A DNA stretch of 9,826 nucleotides from Clostridia bacterium (lineage in GTDB: Bacteria; Bacillota_E; SLMV01; PUMD01): positions 1-9,826 of the forward strand of contig PWUC01000184.1 in assembly GCA_003562655.1 (NCBI GenBank). The letters run 5' to 3'. Positions 1-5,598 of the stretch are shown one piece after another. The notes below the pieces were generated by a model. The model was not told the origin of the DNA and searched no databases. It worked only from the letters and a program-made list of their open reading frames with translations. The translations under genes were made by a program, and so were the position numbers. Within the stretch, counting starts at the first letter, position 1, and each line of letters starts with the position of its first letter.

Positions 1-90
1 GCAGTGGGCATCGGAGTGCTCTTCGGAGCATACCCCGCCTACTGCGCTGCCCAGCTGGAACCGGTGGAGGCGCTCCGTCATCAACAGTGA
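1..90 (+). CDS. FtsX/MacB-type ABC transporter permease, C-terminal end (partial)
   Basis: The first 29 codons of the window are open from base 1 and end at a TGA at 88-90. They read AVGIGVLFGAYPAYCAAQL followed by EPVEALRHQQ. This is the classic C-terminus of FtsX-like/MacB permeases: a last membrane helix ending in a G-x-x-P-A-x-x-A-A motif, then a cytoplasmic (L/D)-P-V-E-A-L-R tail. Such permeases pair with an ABC ATPase and a periplasmic or extracellular adaptor in export or mechanotransmission. Only the tail is visible, so the substrate and exact subfamily (MacB, LolC/E, BceB) cannot be decided. The upstream part and its partner ATPase lie outside the window. Confidence 0.82.
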   Translation, partial: AVGIGVLFGAYPAYCAAQLEPVEALRHQQ

Positions 91-464
91 TCCTGTAGGT
101 GCACAGCGGGTCAGTCAGTGAGCAAACCTGACGGGGACAGGCGTCCGTCGAGAGTCCGATCTGGTGAAGCATGAGAGGGAGTGACGGGGAGAATTCCTTC
201 CTCCCCCGCCACCTGTGGGGAGCAAGGACCTGGCTGGCTCTGCGCCTGGTCCTCCGCCAGAACTGTTGACACCGGCAAGGGAGGCACGGCTCCCCCGGGG
301 CGCAGATCAGTCAACGGTACGGATCCATGCAGGCAGAGGGAGGTCACATACTCACGATGCCCGGCGAAGAGCGGGGCGGAGTCAGCCAGGTGGGACAGAA
401 CCGCACCGCGGGCAATGACACCACCGCCCGTATGGGTTTCTCATTTGTCGGTCAGAGGTGCACC
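91..464. other. Gene-poor convergent gap
   Basis: This 374-base stretch lies between the 3' ends of the permease (+) and the LiaF-like gene (-). Open frames here have no ribosome binding site, no family resemblance and poor composition, so I call no gene. It holds a short inverted repeat (GGGGAG at 186-191 with CTCCCC at 201-206) that could end permease transcription, but no T-run follows. A TTGACA-like hexamer at 266-271 has no matching -10. Nothing else is recognisable. Confidence 0.5.
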
Positions 465-986
465 TCACCGGCGAATCACGTTCACTGATCCAAAGACCGC
501 ACTCGCTGCAATGTATATGGACTCCCCATCGTCGCTGTATCCGGGCGAGGTGTAAGTGTGCTCGCCAAAGCTCGAGGACCTGCCATCTGGTGTCGTGACG
601 CTGCCGAAGACCGAACTCGCGCTGACCTTCACTGGCACGTCCCGGGGAATCCGGATCGTGGTCGAGGCAAAAACAGAACTGAACTCGAACCTGAGTCTTT
701 CCCCGTCCCGGGGCTCGTCGATCGTGAATATGCCCTCACCGAACACCACGCTGTGTTCACCGGACCGGTTCAGATGTGCAGTCACCCTGGCCATCAAGAC
801 CGCACGCGGGTCAACATCGAACTGCCCACCAAACATCGTGACCAGGCCAACATATACAAGGAAGATCCCCACCGCAACACGGAACAGCGAAATCCTCATG
901 TTGGTAATGGATATGATGAGGGCAGCTGAACCCACGATCAGGAAGTATATGCCCCAGAACACGCCTGTGAAGAGATGGATCGACAC
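465..986 (-). CDS. LiaF-like two-TM membrane protein (cell-envelope stress type)
   Basis: This is a 173-residue protein. The start is a GTG at 986, chosen because an AAGGAGGG ribosome binding site lies six bases upstream. The N-terminus has two hydrophobic segments (about residues 7-27 and 33-53). The C-terminal part (about 75-173) is a beta-rich domain with repeated turns of the type VVFGEG, FSSVFAS, ASSVFGSV and ASAVFGSV. That arrangement resembles the C-terminal domain of LiaF/DUF2154 'cell wall-active antibiotics response' proteins, which in Bacillus LiaFSR restrain the sensor kinase LiaS. LiaF proper has more membrane segments, so this is a shortened relative. No LiaS/LiaR-like genes are adjacent. 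It lies 88 bases downstream of the nitrilase on the same strand, so co-transcription is possible, though an inverted repeat separates them. Function here is inferred only by family. Confidence 0.75.
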   Translation of the reverse strand: MSIHLFTGVFWGIYFLIVGSAALIISITNMRISLFRVAVGIFLVYVGLVTMFGGQFDVDPRAVLMARVTAHLNRSGEHSVVFGEGIFTIDEPRDGERLRFEFSSVFASTTIRIPRDVPVKVSASSVFGSVTTPDGRSSSFGEHTYTSPGYSDDGESIYIAASAVFGSVNVIRR

Positions 987-1021
987 AGCGATCCCTCCTT
1001 ATCCCTAAGCCATGCTACCAT

Positions 1022-1044
1022 ATGATGCCCGCCGTGAGCATCAT
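1022..1044. repeat. 7-bp inverted repeat between nitrilase and LiaF-like gene
   Basis: ATGATGC (1022-1028) and GCATCAT (1038-1044) are perfect inverted copies separated by nine bases. The repeat lies downstream of the nitrilase stop and just upstream of the LiaF-like ribosome binding site, on their coding strand. No T-run follows, so a classical intrinsic terminator is not supported. A regulatory hairpin or operator is possible. Confidence 0.35.
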
Positions 1045-1074
1045 CTCAGCGCGCACGCCAACACGAGTGGGTCT

Positions 1075-2133
1075 CTATCCGGACTGGTCACGACGCGGTG
1101 TCCTCAGCGCGCCGAACCCTGCCATGGTGGGCCCGAATGCAGGCGGCCCACTGCTGGGCGCCTGCAGCAGTCCCTCCCGGGGCGACATGGATTTCAGCGG
1201 AACCTGCCTCTCCTCGTTCAGCAGCAGTTTGAACACGTCGGGCCGGCTGTAGTGGCCCGTCACATCGAACTCCATCCGGCTGGCGGGAACGCGAGACATA
1301 TCCAGATCGGCCACGAGAATCTCCTCTCTTCCGTAGACCGGCTGCACCACGTATTCACCCATGGGGTCAACGATGGAGCTGCCTCCCGAGCACACAGGAT
1401 CGGTCCGGGGCAGATCATCCGTGCAGGCCAAATCGTCAGGATACATGTCAGAGGTCACGTATTGGTTGCACCCAAGGACAAAACAGCGACCCTCGAGGGC
1501 TATGTGCCTGAGGGTGGCCTGCCAGCGCTCGCGCTCATCTGCCGTGGGGGCCAGGTATATGTCCACCCCCTTGGCGTACATGGCAGCGCGGGCCAGGGGC
1601 ATGTAGTTCTCCCAACAGATCAGGCTCCCGATTCTCCCCCCAGGGGTATCGATGACCGGCATCGTGCTGCCATCGCCCTCACCCCATATGAGGCGTTCCG
1701 CAGCCGTGGGCTTCAGCTTGCGGTGCTTTCCCAGCAGCCCGCCATCGGGGCCAAAATACAGCACCGTACAGAACAGCGTTCCCCCAGAAAACTCGGCATC
1801 CCTCTCAATGACACCCATGACCACGTGAGCGCCACACTTGCGGGCAGCCTCACCCAGCACCTGGACGGTCTGCCCCTCAAGATCAACAGAGCTCTGCCAG
1901 TAACGGAGCCAGTCCTTCCTGCCATCCTCGGTTCTGCCGCCGACGCGGGTGCCAAAAGAGAGCCCGCGAGGATACCCTGATATGAACGCCTCGGGAAACA
2001 GAATCAGCCCTGCCCCTGAAGACGCCGCCTCACCGATCAAGTCCACTGCCTTCCCGGTGCAGGCGGTCCGGTCCATCAGGACTGAACCGGCCTGCACAAC
2101 TGCAACTCTGAATGACTGCTCCATATCACCCAT
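1075..2133 (-). CDS. Nitrilase (carbon-nitrogen hydrolase family)
   Basis: This is a 352-residue cytoplasmic enzyme of the nitrilase branch, expected to hydrolyse a nitrile to a carboxylate and ammonia. The Glu-Lys-Cys triad is visible: E48 in LFPEAF, K139 in KHRKLKPT and C173 in LICWENYMPL. The CWENYMPL block and the WGEGDGS stretch (about 150-156) are typical of true nitrilases rather than amidases or carbamoylases of the wider superfamily. Length is usual for the family (about 330-370). I start at the ATG at 2133 because GAGGAGGT lies eight bases upstream; an in-frame GTG at 2157 precedes that site and is unlikely. The last 40 or so residues are low in predicted structure, as is common in nitrilases. 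An extended -10 element lies just upstream. Substrate class (aliphatic, aryl, arylaceto) cannot be fixed. No nitrile hydratase, amidase or aldoxime dehydratase is next to it. Confidence 0.94.
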   Translation of the reverse strand: MGDMEQSFRVAVVQAGSVLMDRTACTGKAVDLIGEAASSGAGLILFPEAFISGYPRGLSFGTRVGGRTEDGRKDWLRYWQSSVDLEGQTVQVLGEAARKCGAHVVMGVIERDAEFSGGTLFCTVLYFGPDGGLLGKHRKLKPTAAERLIWGEGDGSTMPVIDTPGGRIGSLICWENYMPLARAAMYAKGVDIYLAPTADERERWQATLRHIALEGRCFVLGCNQYVTSDMYPDDLACTDDLPRTDPVCSGGSSIVDPMGEYVVQPVYGREEILVADLDMSRVPASRMEFDVTGHYSRPDVFKLLLNEERQVPLKSMSPREGLLQAPSSGPPAFGPTMAGFGALRTPRRDQSG

Positions 2134-2165
2134 AGCCAGTACCTCCTCACCCTTCACCAGGATCT

Positions 2166-2174
2166 ATGATACCA
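2166..2174 (-). promoter_or_regulatory. Candidate extended -10 promoter for the nitrilase
   Basis: Read on the minus strand this is TGGTATCAT, fitting the extended -10 pattern TG-n-TATnAT. It would start transcription about 25 bases before the nitrilase ATG, leaving room for the ribosome binding site. No good -35 hexamer is seen, which extended -10 promoters can tolerate. It is a pattern match only. Confidence 0.4.
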
Positions 2175-2492
2175 GATGTTTGGACAAGGAACCGCGATTC
2201 GCCGCCCAGTTCTGCATCTGACGTGGTGTGACAGTACCTCGGCTGTATTGACCAGGGCACTCAAACAAAGCATCACATCCTCGATCTCGCCGCATGGTCA
2301 CCTGTACCTCGCTCAGTTTCCATTCAGCCTGACGGTCCCAACCCAACCGGTGTGCCCCCCAGCATCTGGCCCGGCAGCCTCCTCAACAGCGTACGCCAGA
2401 GCACGCCTCCTCGCCGCCCTGCAATTATTTCCCTGCACTGCACGAGCCGCAAATGCCGCTCGCCGGCAGAGCCGAGACCTTACATAATGCGA

Positions 2493-2529
2493 TATAATGT
2501 GTTAGAAAGTACTCAGAGCCGTAGTACTT
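2493..2529 (+). promoter_or_regulatory. TATAAT hexamer followed by inverted repeat upstream of VanY-like gene
   Basis: A perfect TATAAT lies at 2493-2498. AAGTACT (2507-2513) and AGTACTT (2523-2529) then form a perfect 7-bp inverted repeat with a nine-base centre. The repeat would sit around the transcription start, the usual place for a repressor operator, or form a hairpin in the leader. No consensus -35 lies 16-18 bases upstream of the TATAAT, so the promoter is only a candidate. Confidence 0.35.
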
Positions 2530-2563
2530 CGACCTCGCGAGTCATGTAAGGGGTTTGTTCAAC

Positions 2564-3406
2564 ATGCGTAGGAGCAGGTCAATGCTCACAATTGTGATAG
2601 CTGGCATTGTGCTAGTCTATTCGCTCGGTGCTGTGTACGGTGAGATCATTGATGACGAAGAGGCCCTGCCGGAACCAAACCCTCACGAGTCCGTGACTGC
2701 TGAAGCCGGTCGTCTGGAAGATGACGGTCCGGATCCCCAAACCCGGGAGGAAACCGATGACACCTCATCCGGCGAGGACTTGCCGGGCCTTGAGGAAACT
2801 GTGAGAATTACCGCGGACGAGCTCCACGTCGTCACCAACCCGGACCACATACTGGTCCTGGTCAACAAGGAACGCAACTTGCCAGCTGACTACGTGCCGG
2901 ACGATCTCATCGCCCCGGATATTCCCTTCGCCTTCGAGGGAGATCATCCGAAGAAACTGATGCGCGAGGAGGCAGCCGAAGCCCTGCAGCAGTTGTTCAG
3001 CCGGGCCTGGGATGACGCCCTGGAGATCTACGGCCTCTCGGGCTACAGATCCTATGAAACGCAAAGGCACATCTTCGCGTACAATGTCGAGCAGAGGGGT
3101 GAAGAGGAGGCAAACAGGTTCAGTGCGCGCCCCGGGCAAAGCGAACACCAGACGGGACTGGCCATGGACGTCACCTCCCCCGGGGTAGGTTACACTCTGA
3201 CGCAGGCCTTTGGAAAAACACCAGAGGGTCGGTGGCTCGAAGAACACGCCCACGAGTTTGGCTTCATCATCCGCTACCCGGAGGACAGCGAACACATCAC
3301 CGGCTACCAGTACGAACCCTGGCACCTGCGGTATGTCGGCATCGAACACGCGACGGCGATCCGGGAAGCGGGCCTTACCCTGGAGGAATACCTCGACCGC
3401 AAATAG
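2564..3406 (+). CDS. VanY-type D-alanyl-D-alanine carboxypeptidase (peptidase M15B), membrane-anchored
   Basis: This 280-residue extracytoplasmic zinc enzyme should trim the terminal D-Ala from peptidoglycan stem pentapeptides. The N-terminus has two arginine-rich residues and a hydrophobic segment (about 8-26) acting as signal peptide or anchor. An acidic low-complexity linker follows (about 27-78). The catalytic domain shows SGYRSYETQ (159-167), SEHQTGLAMD with zinc ligands H195 and D202, and YEPWHLRYVG with catalytic E251 and zinc ligand H254. All the key M15B residues are intact. I chose the ATG at 2564 because AAGGGG lies ten bases upstream; an in-frame TTG at 2555 lies too close to that site. 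No VanRS or VanHAX genes are adjacent, so a housekeeping wall-remodelling role is more likely than glycopeptide resistance. Confidence 0.93.
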   Translation: MRRSRSMLTIVIAGIVLVYSLGAVYGEIIDDEEALPEPNPHESVTAEAGRLEDDGPDPQTREETDDTSSGEDLPGLEETVRITADELHVVTNPDHILVLVNKERNLPADYVPDDLIAPDIPFAFEGDHPKKLMREEAAEALQQLFSRAWDDALEIYGLSGYRSYETQRHIFAYNVEQRGEEEANRFSARPGQSEHQTGLAMDVTSPGVGYTLTQAFGKTPEGRWLEEHAHEFGFIIRYPEDSEHITGYQYEPWHLRYVGIEHATAIREAGLTLEEYLDRK

Positions 3407-3546
3407 GCCGCACCTGAGCCGCCGCGCAGCTGGGATCACGGCCGTCCAACCTTCCCCCTAAGCTTCCGCTGGGTGGACCCGTGAAAGAACCCACGAACCA
3501 CCTGCACCGTCAGCGCACGATGGTGGCCATAGTCCCGAGGTCGGCA

Positions 3547-3568
3547 GTGGTGCCACCGGTGGCACCAC
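3547..3568. repeat. Perfect 22-bp palindrome between convergent genes
   Basis: GTGGTGCCACC (3547-3557) is followed directly by its exact reverse complement (3558-3568). It lies nine bases beyond the ECF stop codon on the minus strand and about 140 bases beyond the VanY-like stop on the plus strand. As RNA it could fold into a nine-bp GC-rich stem with a four-base loop on either strand. No T-run follows in either direction, so it may be a bidirectional, weak terminator or a protein-binding site. Confidence 0.6.
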
Positions 3569-3577
3569 CAGGCCCTG

Positions 3578-4120
3578 TTATGATGTGTTCCTTCTGATCT
3601 CCGCGAAGATGCGCAAATGTTGGGCCGCGTAGACGATGGGTGGAATGAGGATCAGCTGAATCAGGATCCCGGGCCAGCTGTTGATCAACCCCACAGTCAA
3701 CGGCGCCCACAGGGGAACCCGCTCCAGACCGACCAACGGCAGGGCGATATATGCCAGGATGCCATAGACCACTCTCCCGGCAAACATGGAAATGATCAGC
3801 GACAGCCACAAGCCCGTGCGCAGTCTGAAATACAACAGGCCCGACAGGAGGCCGAAGACGCCCAACTCAATGGTCATCATCATGGCCGTCGGAACCGGAG
3901 GCGGCATCCCCGTGAGCAGGCTGCTGAGCCCGGGAGTTATGATGCCGACGGTCACCCCCACGATGGGACCCGCCAGTAGACCGGCTAGGAATACGGGTAT
4001 GTGCATGGGGAGAAAAAGCCTGCCCGCCCCGGGGCCCCCGGTGAAATGAAATGCCATGGGTGTGAGAATGCCGAGGGCTACGAAGAGGCCTGTGAGGGTG
4101 ATTTTCTGTGCAGATGTCAT
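3578..4120 (-). CDS. ECF transporter S component (vitamin-type substrate-binding membrane protein)
   Basis: This 180-residue integral membrane protein has about six hydrophobic segments, the usual size for S components of energy-coupling factor transporters. The block GRLFLPMHIPVFLAGL (about 33-48), followed by a GP-x-x-G-x-x-x-G-x-x-x-P run and SSLLTGMPP, is typical of a broad clostridial S-component group that includes predicted cofactor transporters. S components bind the vitamin or cofactor and dock onto a shared EcfT-EcfA-EcfA' module. None of those genes is nearby, so this looks like a group II (shared-module) system. The ATG at 4120 is preceded by GGAAGG about eight bases away; the longer open frame back to 4186 lacks such a site. 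An extended -10 match lies just upstream. The substrate is not determinable from sequence, and I found no recognised vitamin riboswitch in front of it. Confidence 0.88.
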   Translation of the reverse strand: MTSAQKITLTGLFVALGILTPMAFHFTGGPGAGRLFLPMHIPVFLAGLLAGPIVGVTVGIITPGLSSLLTGMPPPVPTAMMMTIELGVFGLLSGLLYFRLRTGLWLSLIISMFAGRVVYGILAYIALPLVGLERVPLWAPLTVGLINSWPGILIQLILIPPIVYAAQHLRIFAEIRRNTS

Positions 4121-4155
4121 GCTGACACCTTCCTTCCCTTGGACCAGACACCGAT

Positions 4156-4164
4156 AGTGTAGCA
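4156..4164 (-). promoter_or_regulatory. Candidate extended -10 promoter for the ECF S component
   Basis: On the minus strand this reads TGCTACACT, matching TG-n-TAnAnT. It would give a leader of about 28 bases before the ECF ATG. No clear -35 lies upstream; TGGCAC at about 18 bases is a poor match. If this is the real start, the inverted repeats farther upstream are not part of the ECF transcript. Confidence 0.4.
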
Positions 4165-4264
4165 CAAATCGATCAGCGCGTGCCACTGCCTGGCGACAGC
4201 AAAAGGTCCTCGGCGAAACTCCCGGACTGGGACCATTTCAGGGCGGGGAGGTCCCGGCGATTGT

Positions 4265-4309
4265 GCGTCCGCCACCGGGCGAGGTCCGTGAGACCGAACA
4301 GGCGGACGC
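4265..4309. repeat. Nested inverted repeat, possible structured RNA or operator
   Basis: A perfect nine-bp outer stem (4265-4273 with 4301-4309) encloses a second small stem, GGTC (4283-4286) with GACC (4292-4295) and a five-base loop. The element is about 160 bases upstream of the NimA-like start and about 145 bases upstream of the ECF start. Which strand, if any, is transcribed here is unknown. Confidence 0.4.
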
Positions 4310-4333
4310 TCCCTCCACGGCTCGGGCGGAGCC

Positions 4334-4346
4334 ACGTCATTGACGT
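4334..4346. promoter_or_regulatory. Short palindrome, operator candidate upstream of NimA-like gene
   Basis: ACGTCA and TGACGT form a perfect 6-1-6 inverted repeat centred on T4340. A symmetric site of this size in a divergent promoter region suggests dimeric regulator binding. The TTGACG within it could also be read as a -35, but no -10 follows at the right spacing. Confidence 0.3.
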
Positions 4347-4468
4347 CAGCGTTGGCGCCGTGTCTCCAAACCTTCACCCACTCCCCATGCATCTGGACCG
4401 AAGAGCAGGAAACTCAACGCTGCTCCAGAATTCTGAATGCACATTGGGTGACGAAGGGAGATCTGCCG

Positions 4469-4942
4469 GTGCAGCCAATGCGACGCAGCGACAGAGCCAT
4501 GACAGAATCCGAGGCCTGGGAGTTTCTACGGCAGCAGGCCGTGGGGAGGCTCGGCCTCATTGCAGACACAGGACCCTACGTGGTGCCTCTCAACTACTTG
4601 GTCCTGGGAGAGAGCATATACTTTCACAGTGCCCGGGAAGGTCTCAAGATGGAGGCAATTCAGCGTTGTCCCCAGGTCTGTTTCCTCGTCGACCAGTTCA
4701 TGGGCGTCAGTCGCGCAGTCAGGGCCTGTGACTTCAGCGCCTGCTACCGCAGCGTGATTGTCAGGGGCAGGGCTCATCTGCTGGAAGACGTCGAGGAAAA
4801 GACCCGGATCCTCAATGCACTGACCCACAAGTACGCAGAAGATCAGGACTTCAAACCCGCAGCGGCTGCAGCAGCAATGCCGACGGCCGTGGTGAAGATA
4901 CGCGTGGACAGCATTTCGGGCAAGCAGCTGCTACCGCAATGA
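4469..4942 (+). CDS. NimA-like FMN-binding split-barrel protein (PNPOx-like family)
   Basis: This 157-residue cytoplasmic protein belongs to the pyridoxamine 5'-phosphate oxidase-like flavin family, in the NimA/'nitroimidazole resistance protein' branch. Visible signatures are VGRLGLI (25-31), PYVVPLNY (36-43), YFHSAREGLK (51-60), VCFLVD (70-75) and YRSVIVRGRA (93-102), which form the FMN-binding split barrel. Length matches the family (about 150-165). I favour the GTG at 4469, eight bases after AAGGGAG; an ATG at 4478 (MRRSDRA) resembles the usual NimA start and is the main alternative. Many family members are of unknown substrate and the name does not prove drug resistance. It ends eight bases before the stop of the convergent orphan gene at 4951. 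Confidence 0.86.
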   Translation: MQPMRRSDRAMTESEAWEFLRQQAVGRLGLIADTGPYVVPLNYLVLGESIYFHSAREGLKMEAIQRCPQVCFLVDQFMGVSRAVRACDFSACYRSVIVRGRAHLLEDVEEKTRILNALTHKYAEDQDFKPAAAAAAMPTAVVKIRVDSISGKQLLPQ

Positions 4943-4950
4943 CTGGGCCT

Positions 4951-5442
4951 TCAGGCCTCGTCCCTGAGGGTCTCGTACAGGTCAATGAGAAACATCAGCC
5001 TGGACCGCTGTTGCCTGACGGCTTCCGGCTCCTCCGCGGGTGGTGTTTTCAGAAGGTTTCGCAAAATCCGAAGATGGGCCTCGCGGGTACTCCCATGGGA
5101 ATCTACCGTTTCCTCATAATCAATCCTGGAGGAGAAGTCCCACCCGAGCTGGCCACCAGACGGCTCGCGTGTTAAGGGATATGTCGGCCTTCCCCGGAAC
5201 TTCAATGAGAGCCTGAGGCCCGAACCCCAGGGCTCAATGTGGGACAGTTCCTCAATCTGGGACCACAGGCCCTCGATTTCGGTACCTGCGGGCCTTTTCA
5301 CGAGGTCCACCACGACGGCCTCGCACCTCCTGTATCTTTCGCGACGGTCGGGGTGTGAGTCTCGCAGATGCGGACGGATTTCGCGTTTCAGTATGCTGAG
5401 CAGCTTTTTTTTGACACTCGTAACATCGCCCCCAGTGCCCAT
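4951..5442 (-). CDS. Hypothetical charged protein, unrecognised family
   Basis: This 163-residue product is not recognised. It is strongly charged, lacks membrane segments or a signal peptide, and looks cytoplasmic. It has a basic helical N-terminal stretch (about 9-45), a central part rich in Gly, Trp and aromatic residues (about 60-108, including WGSGLRLSLKF), and a helical C-terminus (about 112-163). No metal-binding or catalytic motif stands out. The ATG at 5442 has AGGAGGGG about nine bases upstream; an ATG at 5484 is a weaker alternative. An unbroken A8 run (5405-5412 as T on the plus strand) encodes Lys10-Lys12 and could slip. The gene is divergent from the creatininase operon with a perfect palindrome in the shared spacer, so a regulatory link to that operon is possible but unproven; no helix-turn-helix is evident. 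Confidence 0.7.
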   Translation of the reverse strand: MGTGGDVTSVKKKLLSILKREIRPHLRDSHPDRRERYRRCEAVVVDLVKRPAGTEIEGLWSQIEELSHIEPWGSGLRLSLKFRGRPTYPLTREPSGGQLGWDFSSRIDYEETVDSHGSTREAHLRILRNLLKTPPAEEPEAVRQQRSRLMFLIDLYETLRDEA

Positions 5443-5501
5443 TGCCCCTGGCCCCTCCTGACCTGGTGTTCTGTAGTCAGACATACTCCGCCACAAGAGC
5501 A

Positions 5502-5515
5502 AATCCTGCAGGATT
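5502..5515. promoter_or_regulatory. 14-bp perfect palindrome, operator candidate
   Basis: AATCCTGCAGGATT is an exact palindrome in the 156-base spacer between the divergent orphan gene and the first creatininase gene. Its place 60 bases before one start and 84 bases before the other suits a site controlling both genes. The cognate regulator is not visible in the window. Confidence 0.4.
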
Positions 5516-5598
5516 CTCAGCAGGCACTTTGCTGCCCTCGAGCAGGTGTGAGATGCTGTGTGTGGAAGCAATATGAAAAGATGCAAGGAGGGAACAGC

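Larger units (their letters stand above)
2134..2563. other. Divergent spacer between nitrilase and VanY-like gene
   Basis: This 430-base region carries the 5' regions of two divergent genes. I see no credible protein or known RNA. Near the nitrilase it holds the ribosome binding site and an extended -10 match. Near the carboxypeptidase it holds a TATAAT hexamer (2493-2498) without a recognisable -35, and a 7-bp inverted repeat just after it. The middle (about 2180-2470) shows nothing recognisable. Confidence 0.5.
4121..4468. other. Structured divergent spacer between ECF and NimA-like genes
   Basis: This 348-base spacer has no credible gene but is rich in inverted repeats. GGGACC (4229-4234) pairs with GGTCCC (4250-4255). 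GCGTCCGCC (4265-4273) pairs with GGCGGACGC (4301-4309). ACGTCA-T-TGACGT lies at 4334-4346. It must carry promoters for both flanking genes. I compared it by eye with cobalamin, TPP, T-box and SRP RNA signatures and found no convincing match. Confidence 0.5.

Noticed and set aside
266..294. TTGACA -35 hexamer in the left gap
   Set aside because: No -10-like hexamer occurs at the right spacing and no gene follows on that strand.
181..555. Plus-strand open frame in the gap after the permease
   Set aside because: It runs into the LiaF-like gene on the other strand, has no convincing start signal and looks like random GC-rich translation.
1012..1980. Long plus-strand open frame (322 codons) opposite the nitrilase
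   Set aside because: It is antisense to a clear nitrilase with intact motifs, has no ribosome binding site and its product is His/Pro/Arg-rich without family resemblance; a GC-rich shadow frame.
2765..3439. Minus-strand open frame (224 codons) opposite the VanY-like gene
   Set aside because: It mirrors a gene with complete M15B motifs and shows no family features or start signal.
4172..4186. Sigma-54-like TGGCACG upstream of the ECF gene
   Set aside because: The required GC element ten bases after GG is absent, so the -12 half of a sigma-54 promoter is missing.
4176..4190. T-box-like GGCAGTGGCACGCG on the minus strand ahead of the ECF gene
   Set aside because: It departs from the conserved GGTGGnACCGCG antiterminator core, and no specifier or terminator hairpin with a T-run is visible.
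4170..4260. Possible cobalamin riboswitch (GCCACTG at 4181-4187 and GGCGAAACTCC nearby on the plus strand)
   Set aside because: The motifs occur in the wrong order and the B12-box consensus is missing; the strand would also lead to the NimA-like gene, not the ECF gene.
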